In this document: piece by piece, positions 25,461 to 34,038 of the stretch
How the letters are laid out: each line of letters starts with the position of its first letter
How positions within the stretch are numbered: position 1 is the first letter of the stretch
Assembly (NCBI GenBank): GCA_007132365.1
Contig: SLOS01000028.1
Span: 1-36,283 of the forward strand
Length of the DNA: 36,283 nucleotides
Source: Bacteroidales bacterium
Lineage (GTDB): Bacteria; Bacteroidota; Bacteroidia; Bacteroidales; PUMT01
Direction: 5' to 3'
The notes under the pieces: model-generated
What the model was told of the DNA's origin: nothing
Seen by the model: only the letters and a program-made list of their open reading frames with translations
Database searches by the model: none
Translations under genes and position numbers: made by a program

Positions 25461-26798
25461 ATGAAACAATTTGTTTTTTTAGTAACACTAGCCGCAATAA
25501 TCCTCTCAGGATGTGGCAGAGCCCCCAGCGGTGAGCTTGTTGGTGTTCAGGGGAGAAAAAAATGGCATGAACCCGATCCTTACGGAATGGTTTTCATACC
25601 GCAGGGTCATTTCATTATGGGACCCAATGACGAAGATGTCATGTTCGCTCAAAATGCTTTGACCAGGACAATTTCGGTTGATGCATTCTGGATGGATGAA
25701 ACAGAGATAACAAACAACAAGTACCGTCAGTTCGTATACTACGTAAGGGACTCAATAATGAGGAGAACTCTGGCCGACTATGGTTTTGATGAGTTTTTAA
25801 TAATGACCGACGATCTGGACAGGGATCTGGATGAACCACGCCTGAACTGGCGCACCAGGATCAACCTGAGGGACCCGGACGTGGTAGATGCGCTGGAAGA
25901 TTTGTACTATCCTGCACGGGAGCGTTTTAACAACAGAAAAGAACTGGACACCAGGAAACTGGTTTATGAGTACTTCTGGGTGGATTACGAACAGGCTGCC
26001 CGCAGGGGAAACCGATGGAACCCGGAAACCCAGCAATATGAGGGAACCGTATTTAACCAGGCGGGAGAGGAAGTTCCTATTGTCGACCGCTCCTCCTTCG
26101 TGCTGCGTGACCAGGTCAATGTCTATCCCGACACTATGGTATGGATACACGATTTTACATACTCCTACAATGAGCCTATGGCCAATATGTATTTCTGGCA
26201 TCCCTCCTATGACGATTACCCCGTGGTAGGTGTTACCTGGAAGCAGGCTGTTGCATTCGGTATCTGGCGGACCAATTATCTCAATGAGCATCTTGCCAGA
26301 AGGGGACAGGGCTTTGTGCAGAACTACCGGCTGCCCCTTGAGTCAGAATGGGAATATGCAGCCCGGGGAGGTATACCATTGTCAATGTATCCGTGGGGAG
26401 GCCCTTATACACGCAACATGGAAGGCTGTTTCCTGGCCAACTTTAAACCCATGCGGGGTAATTACACTGACGACGGCTGGCTCTATACTGCTCCTGCAGC
26501 CTCTTTTGAACCCAACGATTACGGTTTGTATGATATGGCCGGAAACGTGGCAGAATGGACAGAAAACGCATATGACGAGTCCTTCTACACCTTTTCGCAT
26601 GACATGAACCCCAACTATAAGTACAACGCATTACCGGATGATCCTCCCGCCCTCAAAAGAAAAGTGGTAAGGGGGGGCTCATGGAAGGATATAGCATTTT
26701 ACCTTCAGGTAAGTACAAGGAGCTATGAGTATCAGGACACCGCAAAATCCTATGTAGGATTCAGAAACGTGCGTTCATATCTCGGAAGCAGCAGGTAA
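25461..26798 (+). CDS. gldK: type IX secretion lipoprotein GldK/PorK
   Basis: 445 residues. The signal peptide ends in a lipobox (IILSGC, lipidated Cys18). The body is a formylglycine-generating-enzyme (FGE-sulfatase) fold: MVFIPQGHFIMGPNDEDVMF, FWMDETEITNNKYRQFVYYV, PVVGVTWKQAVAFGIWRTNY, YRLPLESEWEYAARGG, YDMAGNVAEWTENAYD and VRGGSWKD. In GldK/PorK this fold is structural: with GldN it forms the large periplasmic ring under the outer membrane. A long insertion between the N-terminal block and the PVVGVTW block (about residues 110-250) is usual for GldK. Gaps of 116 and 104 bases separate it from porP and gldL, longer than elsewhere in the locus. Confidence 0.95.
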   Translation: MKQFVFLVTLAAIILSGCGRAPSGELVGVQGRKKWHEPDPYGMVFIPQGHFIMGPNDEDVMFAQNALTRTISVDAFWMDETEITNNKYRQFVYYVRDSIMRRTLADYGFDEFLIMTDDLDRDLDEPRLNWRTRINLRDPDVVDALEDLYYPARERFNNRKELDTRKLVYEYFWVDYEQAARRGNRWNPETQQYEGTVFNQAGEEVPIVDRSSFVLRDQVNVYPDTMVWIHDFTYSYNEPMANMYFWHPSYDDYPVVGVTWKQAVAFGIWRTNYLNEHLARRGQGFVQNYRLPLESEWEYAARGGIPLSMYPWGGPYTRNMEGCFLANFKPMRGNYTDDGWLYTAPAASFEPNDYGLYDMAGNVAEWTENAYDESFYTFSHDMNPNYKYNALPDDPPALKRKVVRGGSWKDIAFYLQVSTRSYEYQDTAKSYVGFRNVRSYLGSSR

Positions 26799-26902
26799 AA
26801 GTATATATAAATATAACCAGTTTCGTTTTGCAATACCCAAAATATAGTAATATCCGTTATACTCTGAGAAAAAAATAAATTGATAACTAAACTATAAGAA
26901 AA

Positions 26903-27865
26903 ATGAAATTTTCAGAACTAGTACATAGCTCCGGGTGGAAGGCCTTCATGGCCAAGCTATATGGCATAGGTGCATCAATAGTTATCCTTGGTGCCCTGTT
27001 TAAGCTCCAGCACTGGCAGGGAGCCAACCTTATGCTGATCGTGGGCCTGGGAACTGAGGCTGTTATCTTCTTTTTCTCGGCCTTTGAGCCCCTTCATGAA
27101 GAACTGGACTGGACCCTTGTATACCCCGAGCTGGCGGGTATGCATGAAGATCCTGATGAAATTAACCCGATGCTCCAGAAACGTACAAGAGGAAATGATA
27201 ATTATTCCGGCGGAGGCGGTAACCCGGCATCAATTACGAAATTTGACCAGATGCTGGAAAATGCAGAGATCACTCCTGATCTCTTTGAGAGACTCGGACA
27301 GGGTTTAAAGAACCTTAATACAACAATGGCAAAGCTATCTGACATTTCCGATGCCTCCCTGGCAACGAATGAATATGTCTCCAACATTAAAAGTGCCGCC
27401 CTGTCAGTAAGTTCTCTTACAGAATCGCTGGAAGGTTCAACCGAAAATCTGAAGGGCAATGTAAATAATCTGTCCGAATCCTATCAGAAAAATTCAGAGG
27501 TTATTCAAAATTCAACAAACCAGCTGGTAAGTTCATACGACCTTCTGAAGGAATCAATAAATACCGAGCATTTAACCATTATGGATGGCAACAAGAGCAT
27601 TGGTGAGAAACTGGGTTCCATCAACAAGAACCTGGATGCACTGAATGCTGTTTATGAACTTCAGTTACAGAACAACAATGAACATCTTAAGAGTTCACAG
27701 GTGGTTTACAATGATTTCGGGAAAATTACCAGCAACCTTAAATCCTCTGTTGAGGAAACTGAAAAATATAAGCAGGAGATTAGCAATCTCAGCAAGAATC
27801 TTTCTGAACTGAATTCAGTTTATGGAAATATGTTGTCTGCCATGAATGTCGTGAGCAGAAAATAG
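26903..27865 (+). CDS. gldL: type IX secretion motor protein GldL/PorL
   Basis: 320 residues. Two transmembrane helices occupy about residues 15-60 (LYGIGASIVILGALFKLQHW and ANLMLIVGLGTEAVIFFFSA), and contain the Lys/His/Glu-type polar residues of the GldLM proton channel. The cytoplasmic remainder is acidic and then a long coiled-coil-like region with many Asn/Ser heptads. With GldM it forms the proton-driven rotary motor that powers T9SS and, in gliding species, motility. The length is like PorL of Porphyromonas (about 309) and longer than Flavobacterium GldL, supporting a Bacteroidia host. Confidence 0.94.
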   Translation: MKFSELVHSSGWKAFMAKLYGIGASIVILGALFKLQHWQGANLMLIVGLGTEAVIFFFSAFEPLHEELDWTLVYPELAGMHEDPDEINPMLQKRTRGNDNYSGGGGNPASITKFDQMLENAEITPDLFERLGQGLKNLNTTMAKLSDISDASLATNEYVSNIKSAALSVSSLTESLEGSTENLKGNVNNLSESYQKNSEVIQNSTNQLVSSYDLLKESINTEHLTIMDGNKSIGEKLGSINKNLDALNAVYELQLQNNNEHLKSSQVVYNDFGKITSNLKSSVEETEKYKQEISNLSKNLSELNSVYGNMLSAMNVVSRK

Positions 27866-27895
27866 TAATTGAAACAATAAATTATCCACACCGTT

Positions 27896-29515
27896 ATGGC
27901 CGGTAAAAAAGAAACCCCGAGACAAAAACTGATCGGAATGATGTATTTGGTGCTGCTGGCGATGCTTGCACTTAATGTATCCGTGGAAGTACTTGATGCC
28001 TTTATCGTGGTAGATGACGGACTCACAAGGACCACTGAAAATTTTGCGAGAAGCAGTGAAGCTACTTATAGTGAATTTGCACAGCGTTATGCTGAAAATC
28101 CTCAGAGGGTGGGTCCGTGGAAAGATAAAGCCGACCAGGTGAGACTGCTGGCAAATGACCTCTATGAATACATTCAGGAACTTAAACTTGAAATTATCCG
28201 GGCAACAGGAACCCGTGGCCAGGAAGCGATAGTAGATGGCAGGATCGTGGGTGATCTTATAAGAGCAAAAGAAAACACAAGCATCCCGTCAAATGTAATG
28301 CTGGAAGGCTTAAATCCAAAAGCTACAGAGCTAAGGGAAAGAATCGAAGGCTTCAGGGAAGAGCTCCTGAGTATGGTCGACCCTGATCATACCGGGGTAA
28401 TACAGTCCATCGAAACAAACCTGGATACTTCTGACCCTCCTGTAAAAGAGGGTGTTACCAAAAGCTGGGAAGAACAGCAATTCTATTATATGCCGCTTGT
28501 GGCAGCAATTACAATGCTTTCAAAGATGCAGGCAGATGTCAGGAATGCCGAGTCGGATATCACAACCTATCTTCTGGATCAGGTGGACGCCGGTTCATTT
28601 ATGTTCAATTTCCTTGAAGCCACGGTCATTCCCCGTTCCAACTATGTGTTCAGGGGAGACCAGTTCGAGGCAAGCGTTTTCATTGCAGCCTTCGATACCA
28701 CGCAGGCACCCGAGGTACTTGTCGGAAATTATGAGCGGGTAGAGTTGCCCGACGGAACCATCGACTACCAGATGACAGGCCAGCCCCAGACGCTGGAAGT
28801 TGAACAGGGCAAGGGAATATACCGCGCCAGGCCGACAAGTCTCGGTTACCATAGCTGGGGGGGACTGATACGGTTGCGCAATCCTGACGGATCGGTTATC
28901 AGCAGGCCTTTCAGAAGTGAGTACCAGGTTGCCGAACCAAACCTTGTCGTTTCTCCTACTGCAATGAACGTGTTCTATCTTGGAATTGACAACCCTGTAG
29001 AGATTTCTATTCCCGGTCTGGCGGCTGACCAGATAACTCCGACAGTCACCAATGGCACTATAAGGAGGGTTTCCGGAACCAACTACATAGTTGTACCCAA
29101 CCGGACCGGTGAAGCGCAGGTATCAGTCAGCGCCAATATTGACGGTGGCAGGAGGAATATGGGCTCAAGGAATTTCAGGGTCAGAACCGTTCCCGATCCG
29201 GTTGCAAAAGTTGCCGGTCGTACAGGCGGTAATATAGGAAGGAATTTACTTCTGGCACAAACAGGGGTGCTGGCCGATATGGAGAATTTTGATTTCGACC
29301 TCAGGTTCATTGTCCAGAGTTTTAATGTTGTTTCAGTCGGCACCGGCGGTTTTGTTACCGATGCTTCTTCAAACAACAATCTCTTTACCGATGCACAGAG
29401 GGAAATTATCAGGAATGCCAGCAGGGGCCAGAGGATCTATATTGAAGATATAGTAGCCAGAAGTACAACCGGCGATGAGAGGAGGCTTCCTACCATCAGT
29501 TTCAGAATAGACTAG
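27896..29515 (+). CDS. gldM: type IX secretion motor protein GldM/PorM
   Basis: 539 residues. A single N-terminal transmembrane helix (MMYLVLLAMLALNVSVEVLD, about 14-33) carries the conserved acidic residue Glu of the motor. A large periplasmic part follows, in the family built of four elongated domains (GldM N-terminal helical domain, then Ig-like domains; DQFEASVFIAAFD, AEPNLVVSPTAMNVFYLGID, LRFIVQSFNVVS). It spans the periplasm to transmit rotation to the GldK/N ring. It starts 30 bases after gldL and 34 bases separate it from gldN. Confidence 0.95.
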   Translation: MAGKKETPRQKLIGMMYLVLLAMLALNVSVEVLDAFIVVDDGLTRTTENFARSSEATYSEFAQRYAENPQRVGPWKDKADQVRLLANDLYEYIQELKLEIIRATGTRGQEAIVDGRIVGDLIRAKENTSIPSNVMLEGLNPKATELRERIEGFREELLSMVDPDHTGVIQSIETNLDTSDPPVKEGVTKSWEEQQFYYMPLVAAITMLSKMQADVRNAESDITTYLLDQVDAGSFMFNFLEATVIPRSNYVFRGDQFEASVFIAAFDTTQAPEVLVGNYERVELPDGTIDYQMTGQPQTLEVEQGKGIYRARPTSLGYHSWGGLIRLRNPDGSVISRPFRSEYQVAEPNLVVSPTAMNVFYLGIDNPVEISIPGLAADQITPTVTNGTIRRVSGTNYIVVPNRTGEAQVSVSANIDGGRRNMGSRNFRVRTVPDPVAKVAGRTGGNIGRNLLLAQTGVLADMENFDFDLRFIVQSFNVVSVGTGGFVTDASSNNNLFTDAQREIIRNASRGQRIYIEDIVARSTTGDERRLPTISFRID

Positions 29516-29549
29516 TTCATAATAACAGTAAACTCACATTTATATTGAG

Positions 29550-30404
29550 ATGAAGAATTTAACAGCAATACTAATGATCGCAGCAGTTTTTTGCCTTGGA
29601 GGAAAAACTGAACTGAAATCGCAGGACCTGACCACAGGGAGCATCTATCAGAAAGAGAATGTCCCCTACAGAAAGCCTGTCCCCCTGCCTCACCTTCGTG
29701 AAGCTGATGTCCCATGGTCCAAGATGTTATGGAGAATGGTTGACCTGAGGGAAAAGGCGAACCACAACCTGTATTTCCCGACTGAACCCTTCGGTCCGAG
29801 AATGAGTCTTATAGATGTGCTTTACCGGGCCGTTCAAAATGGTGAACTTGAAGTCTACAACACTGAAGAATTCAGGGTCCCTGTAGACCTCGAGGTCATT
29901 GACAGCAGGCTGGGAGGAGGAGTCAGAACCGAAACGGTAGTTGACGTTACCACCGGCGAAACCGTGGAGCGGGAGATAGTCGGCGATGTCCGCACCTTTG
30001 AGGTGCGCGAATACCTTATACTGGAGCAATGGTATTTCGACAAGCGCCATTCAAGGTTCGGTTCAAGGATAGTAGGTTTCAGCCCCATCAGGGTGTATAC
30101 TACCGATGACGAGGGTGTTGAGGAAGGTGAGATACGCAGGCAGAATGTATTCTGGGTCTATTATCCTGCTGCCAGGGAGGTACTTGCCCGTCATGAAATT
30201 TACGGACGCAGCAATGATCTTTCAAACCTCTCATTTGACGACCTCTTCCTTCAAAGACGGTTTTCAGGATACATCTATCGCGAATCAAACGTATTCAACA
30301 ACAGGGCTATCAACGAATATGCAGTGGGCCGTGACGCACTGCTTGAATCGCAAAGAATTCATAATGCAATATTCGATTTTGAACAGGATCTCTGGGAATA
30401 TTGA
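29550..30404 (+). CDS. gldN: type IX secretion ring protein GldN/PorN
   Basis: 284 residues. N-terminal signal peptide (MKNLTAILMIAAVFCLGGK), then the GldN family body with PYRKPVPLPHLREADVPWSK, MVDLREKANHNLYFPTEP, EQWYFDKRHSRFGSRIVGF and VFWVYYPAAREVLARHE, and a C-terminal RFSGYIYRESN. It partners GldK in the periplasmic ring. Last gene of the T9SS locus; 29 bases after its stop begins a strong hairpin-U terminator. Confidence 0.95.
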   Translation: MKNLTAILMIAAVFCLGGKTELKSQDLTTGSIYQKENVPYRKPVPLPHLREADVPWSKMLWRMVDLREKANHNLYFPTEPFGPRMSLIDVLYRAVQNGELEVYNTEEFRVPVDLEVIDSRLGGGVRTETVVDVTTGETVEREIVGDVRTFEVREYLILEQWYFDKRHSRFGSRIVGFSPIRVYTTDDEGVEEGEIRRQNVFWVYYPAAREVLARHEIYGRSNDLSNLSFDDLFLQRRFSGYIYRESNVFNNRAINEYAVGRDALLESQRIHNAIFDFEQDLWEY

Positions 30405-30433
30405 CGATATGCTCATATTATAAATGCTCTTAT

Positions 30434-30462
30434 AAAAAAACCGGAACATGTCCGGTTTTTTT
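30434..30462. terminator. bidirectional intrinsic terminator between gldN and manC
   Basis: A perfect 12-base inverted repeat (seven A then CCGGA, loop ACATG, TCCGG then seven T) forms a GC core flanked by A and T tracts. It can therefore end transcription of gldN on the plus strand and of the convergent guanylyltransferase gene on the minus strand. Confidence 0.78.
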
Positions 30463-30519
30463 ATTGTGTACCGCCAATGGCCGCTATTTCTAACGTGCAA
30501 AGCAGAAGGGAGTGATGAC

Positions 30520-31611
30520 CTACAAGTATTCCTCCCCCTTTTTTATTTTCACATCATTCAGAAAATGTTTTATCCTTTGTTCATCCTCCTTCCGGCAGAC
30601 AAGCAAAATATTCCCTGATTCAACTACTATATAACCATCCAGCCCCTGCAGGACAACTATCTTGTCGTCAGGTAAATTGATGATGGAGTTTTTCACGTCA
30701 TAGCTGAATACATTTTCCCCGGAAAGCATGTTCCCGTTCATATCCCTTTCAGAATGCTCGTAGAGTGAGCCCCAGGTACCCAGATCAGACCATCCGAAAT
30801 CGGAGATCAGTACATAAACATCTTCTGCCTTTTCCATTATACCGTAATCCACAGAGATATTCTTGCATGTGGCATAAATATCGGTAATAAACTTTCCCTC
30901 GCCGGGAGTATCATAAATGTCCATCCCTGATGCGAAAAGTGAATCAACATCGGGAAGGAAACTGGAAAATGCCTCCATTATTGAATTCAGTGACCAGATA
31001 AAAATTCCCGAGTTCCAGAAAAACTCACCGCTCTCATAAAAGATCCTGGCAAGTTCTATATCGGGTTTTTCAGTAAATGTCTTTACCTTGCGGAGATTAT
31101 CAGGTTTGCCGGAAAGTTTGCCGGTATTTGCCTGTATATAACCATAACCTGTTTCGGGCCTGTTGGGTTTTATACCAAGCGTAAGCAAAGCATTTTCCGA
31201 TTCAGCAACTTCAAGCGACTTCCTTATTACATCAAGGAAAATGTCCTGTTTAAGGATCAGGTGATCGGCCGGAGAAACAACCACAACGGCATCGGGGTTC
31301 CTCAGTTTTATCTTGTAATTGGCATAAGCTATACAGGGAGCAGTGTTTTTTCTCATTGGTTCAAGAAAAACATTTGAGGGATCCAGCCCCGGCAGCTGCT
31401 CAAAAACAAAATCGCTGTAACTTGCACTTGTCACAATGATTATGTTCTCCGGGAGGAAAATCTCACTGAACCGGTCCCACGTGGCCTGCAGCAAAGTCCG
31501 CCCGGTACCGAGTATATCGAGAAACTGCTTGGGCCTGGATATTTTGCTGAGAGGCCAGAACCGGCTGCCGATACCTCCCGCCATAATAACGCAATAATGA
31601 TTTTTATCCAT
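30520..31611 (-). CDS. manC: mannose-1-phosphate guanylyltransferase
   Basis: 363 residues, the single-domain length; there is no fused phosphomannose isomerase domain. The N-terminal signature is CVIMAGGIGSRFWPLSKISR followed by PKQFLDI. Other family blocks are EPMRKNTAPCIAYA, VVVSPADHLI, TLGIKPNRPETGYGYIQ, FTEKPD, FFWNSGIFIWSL and SDFGWSDLGTWGSLYEHS. It makes GDP-mannose, the precursor of mannose, fucose and rhamnose-type GDP-sugars in envelope glycans. Monocistronic; convergent with gldN through the shared terminator, and divergent from mlaE. Confidence 0.93.
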   Translation of the reverse strand: MDKNHYCVIMAGGIGSRFWPLSKISRPKQFLDILGTGRTLLQATWDRFSEIFLPENIIIVTSASYSDFVFEQLPGLDPSNVFLEPMRKNTAPCIAYANYKIKLRNPDAVVVVSPADHLILKQDIFLDVIRKSLEVAESENALLTLGIKPNRPETGYGYIQANTGKLSGKPDNLRKVKTFTEKPDIELARIFYESGEFFWNSGIFIWSLNSIMEAFSSFLPDVDSLFASGMDIYDTPGEGKFITDIYATCKNISVDYGIMEKAEDVYVLISDFGWSDLGTWGSLYEHSERDMNGNMLSGENVFSYDVKNSIINLPDDKIVVLQGLDGYIVVESGNILLVCRKEDEQRIKHFLNDVKIKKGEEYL

Positions 31612-31642
31612 AACGTTGATCTGCTTTTTTAAATATTAAATG

Positions 31643-31650
31643 CAAAAGTA
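31643..31650 (-). promoter_or_regulatory. possible -7 promoter element for manC
   Basis: Minus-strand TACTTTTG fits TAnnTTTG, about 31 bases before the start codon at 31611. No -33 TTG at the usual spacing. Confidence 0.4.
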
Positions 31651-31757
31651 AGAAAACCATTTTACTTTTAGTTAAATTATTATAACCGTTATCGTGCATA
31701 TAGCAAGCACTGAAAAATATTCGCTGCTATTTGATGAAATGTACATTAAATTTTTTC

Positions 31758-31773
31758 TGCGTAAAATTACGCA
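31758..31773. repeat. inverted repeat upstream of mlaE
   Basis: TGCGTAA-AA-TTACGCA: two 7-base arms with a 2-base centre, in the 271-base divergent region between manC and mlaE. A TAnnTTT-like sequence (TATTTTTA, 31794-31801) lies 20 bases downstream, so the palindrome could be an operator over a promoter. Unproven. Confidence 0.4.
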
Positions 31774-31882
31774 CAGACGCGTTAAAAAATTACTATTTTT
31801 ACACTGGTTACAATATGAGGCATTACAGGCATCTTTTTGACAACCGGTCAAATTCAAACCCGATACTTCTGATCCCCCGATA

Positions 31883-32623
31883 ATGACCCTTCTGCATCAC
31901 ATAGGACGATATACCCTCCTGATAAAAAGGGCTTTTGCCAGGCCTGAAAAGCACAGCATCTATTATATGCGGCTGATCAGGGAGATGGAGGTCCTGGGTA
32001 TTAACTCAACCGGTATAGTAGCAATCATCTCCTTTTTTATGGGGGCGGTGATAACCATCCAGACGGCATATAACACCGAGAGCCCCCTCTTCCCCAGTTA
32101 CCTGATCGGACTCGCCGCACGCGATTCCATACTGCTCGAGTTTTCCAGCACCATAGTGGCACTCATCCTTGCCGGGAAAGTAGGGTCAAACATTGCTTCT
32201 GAAATAGGCACTATGAGGGTTACCGAGCAGATAGACGCACTTGAGATAATGGGGGTCAATTCGGCTGGTTACCTGATTCTGCCTAAGATCATTGCCTTAA
32301 TGATCCTTGCCCCCTTTCTTTCGATACTCAGCATGGTGATCGGCATCTTCGGGGGGTGGATTGCAGGCACAACAGTAGGGGTGGTCACAACACCGGACTA
32401 TGTGTACGGGATCCAGTATGCCTTTATCCCCTACTACATCACCTATTCGCTCATCAAATCGGTGGTTTTCGCATTCATTATAACCTCGGTTTCATCCTAC
32501 CACGGTTATTACACCAGGGGAGGCGCCCTTGAGGTGGGACGCTCAAGCACCATGGCCGTGGTACACAGCAGTGTCGTAATACTCCTGTTCAACCTGATAC
32601 TAACCCAACTGCTCCTCTCATGA
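31883..32623 (+). CDS. mlaE: MlaE-family ABC transporter permease
   Basis: 246 residues with about five hydrophobic helices. Characteristic MlaE/YrbE blocks are IISFFMGAVITIQTAYN, LEFSSTIVALILAGKVGSNI, ASEIGTMRVTEQIDALEIMG, VNSAGYLILPKIIALMI and HGYYTRGGALEVGRSST. In the Mla system the MlaE dimer with MlaF moves phospholipids between inner and outer membranes to maintain outer-membrane asymmetry. The N-terminus (RPEKHSIYYMRLIREME) is of the Bacteroidota form. Its stop overlaps the mlaF start (ATGA, 32620-32623), so the two are translationally coupled. Confidence 0.93.
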   Translation: MTLLHHIGRYTLLIKRAFARPEKHSIYYMRLIREMEVLGINSTGIVAIISFFMGAVITIQTAYNTESPLFPSYLIGLAARDSILLEFSSTIVALILAGKVGSNIASEIGTMRVTEQIDALEIMGVNSAGYLILPKIIALMILAPFLSILSMVIGIFGGWIAGTTVGVVTTPDYVYGIQYAFIPYYITYSLIKSVVFAFIITSVSSYHGYYTRGGALEVGRSSTMAVVHSSVVILLFNLILTQLLLS

Positions 32624-33378
32624 TTGAAGTCCGCGACATAAACAAATCATTTGACGGCCAGCAGGTACTGCATGACATCTCGATCAATTTTGAGCATGGC
32701 AAGACAAACCTGATAATAGGAAAGAGCGGGTCGGGAAAGACCGTGCTGCTGAAGTGCATTATCGGGCTGCTTGAGGTGGACAGCGGAGATATTTTCTACA
32801 GCGGCCAGTGCTTCACCACCATGGGGCAAAAGGAGAAAAAGCAGATCAGGCAGAAATTCGGGATGCTTTTCCAGGGTGCAGCACTTTTTGATTCACTCAG
32901 CGTGGAAGAAAACGTAAGGTTCAAGCTCGATATGTTCACCGGCATGAGCAATGCCGAGAAGAAGGAGAGGGTCAATTTCTGTCTGACAAGGGTTGACCTG
33001 GAGGGGAAAAACAAACTTTACCCTTCCGAGCTCAGCGGAGGAATGAAAAAAAGGGTCGCCATAGCCCGTGCCATAGTCCTTAATCCCCGCTACCTTTTCT
33101 GCGATGAGCCCAACAGCGGTCTGGATCCGCAGACCGCAATACTGATTGACAAGCTAATAAAAGATATCACCGAAGAGTTCAACATGACAACCATAGTCAA
33201 CACCCACGATCTTAACTCGGTTATGGAAATAGGAGAAAAGGTGGTTTTCATTCACGAGGGATGGAAATGGTGGGAAGGTACCAATAAAGAGATACTGGAG
33301 ACGGAAAACAATGAACTGAATGATTTTGTTTTTGCCACCAGGCTGGTGAAGCAGTTAAAGAATATTGATGAAATCTGA
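32620..33378 (+). CDS. mlaF: MlaF-family ABC transporter ATP-binding protein
   Basis: 252-residue ABC ATPase. Walker A GKSGSGKTVLLK, the Q-loop region FGMLFQGAALFDSLSV, signature LSGGMKKRVAIARAI, Walker B YLFCDEPNSGLDP and the H-loop NTHDL are all intact. It powers MlaE. The last codons fall in the first unit of a 10-base tandem repeat, and the TGA stop (33376-33378) is the first three bases of the second unit. No MCE-domain (MlaD) gene follows, unlike the usual mla arrangement. Confidence 0.92.
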   Translation: MIEVRDINKSFDGQQVLHDISINFEHGKTNLIIGKSGSGKTVLLKCIIGLLEVDSGDIFYSGQCFTTMGQKEKKQIRQKFGMLFQGAALFDSLSVEENVRFKLDMFTGMSNAEKKERVNFCLTRVDLEGKNKLYPSELSGGMKKRVAIARAIVLNPRYLFCDEPNSGLDPQTAILIDKLIKDITEEFNMTTIVNTHDLNSVMEIGEKVVFIHEGWKWWEGTNKEILETENNELNDFVFATRLVKQLKNIDEI

Positions 33379-33433
33379 TGAAATCTGATGAAATCTGATG
33401 AAATCTGATGAAATCTGATGAAATCTGATGAAA
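33366..33433 (+). repeat. decanucleotide tandem repeat TGATGAAATC, about 6.8 units
   Basis: Six perfect head-to-tail copies of TGATGAAATC (33366-33425) followed by a partial copy TGATGAAA. The array covers the 3' end of mlaF and nearly all of the gap to the NTPase gene. Every unit has ATG and TGA, so on the plus strand the array is full of start/stop overlaps. Copy-number change by slippage would alter the spacing to the next gene in 10-base steps but leave the MlaF protein unchanged. Confidence 0.95.
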
Positions 33434-33453
33434 AATCCCAATAATTGAAACGA

Positions 33454-34038
33454 ATGCAACGCCCGGCAATATTTATCATCACCGGAGAGCAGGGTGAAGG
33501 GAAAAGCAGCTTTGCCGCAGCCCTGGCAGACATCCTTCTGGAAAACCAGTTAAAGGTTAAAGGCATCATTGCAGAGGGTTACTGGGAGGGCCCCGTAAGG
33601 ACGGGCTTTGATCTTACCGATCCTGATACCGGCATCAGGATACCCCTTGCCGAAAAAGCAGACACCGGCAGTCCGGTTGTCCCTTCTGATTCAGTAAAAG
33701 ACAACGGACCGGGAGGTTTTGTTTTCCATAAGTCCGCCCTGAGAAAAGGCAATTCCATTATAAGACAGGCAATAACCCGGAAGTATGATATTATAATCAT
33801 TGATGAGATTGGAGCCAGTGAACTCAGGGGAGAGATCTGGTCGGAGCCTCTCGAAATGCTTCTCAGGTCCCACCGTGGTATCCTGTTGCTCGCAGTGAGA
33901 AAGAAGTTTCTCGAAACCGTTACCGGTCACTGGCAGATAGATCCGGCAGGGATCTTCGACATCTCATCGGTAAGGGCAGAAGAAGCGGCAGAAATAATCC
34001 TTGGTTACATATCATCACTTCCCCCGGATGCAAGGTGA
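33454..34038 (+). CDS. THEP1-family nucleoside-triphosphatase (NTPase_1)
   Basis: 194 residues from the ATG at 33454; an in-frame TTG at 33445 would add three. P-loop NTPase with Walker A TGEQGEGKSSFA at the N-terminus, the THEP1-like block GYWEGPVRTGFDL, and Walker B IIIIDEIGASEL (usually DEIGxMEL). No ABC signature (LSGGQ) or other EcfA mark is present. THEP1 proteins hydrolyse NTPs slowly in vitro and their cellular role is poorly known. The gene overlaps the next gene, a membrane protein, by 11 bases, so the two probably work together. The 10-base repeat array lies directly upstream. Confidence 0.82.
   Translation: MQRPAIFIITGEQGEGKSSFAAALADILLENQLKVKGIIAEGYWEGPVRTGFDLTDPDTGIRIPLAEKADTGSPVVPSDSVKDNGPGGFVFHKSALRKGNSIIRQAITRKYDIIIIDEIGASELRGEIWSEPLEMLLRSHRGILLLAVRKKFLETVTGHWQIDPAGIFDISSVRAEEAAEIILGYISSLPPDAR

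Noticed and set aside
25797..26291. A 164-codon minus-strand open frame inside gldK.
   Set aside because: Antisense to a conserved gene, with no recognisable domain and no start signals.
33366..33433. The repeat array as a CRISPR or iteron origin.
   Set aside because: Units are 10 bases with no spacers, and there are no cas or replication-initiator genes nearby.
33248..33569. Minus-strand open frames with a repeated SDFIRFHQI peptide.
   Set aside because: The repeated peptide is only the translation of the TGATGAAATC array; the rest is antisense to mlaF and the NTPase gene.
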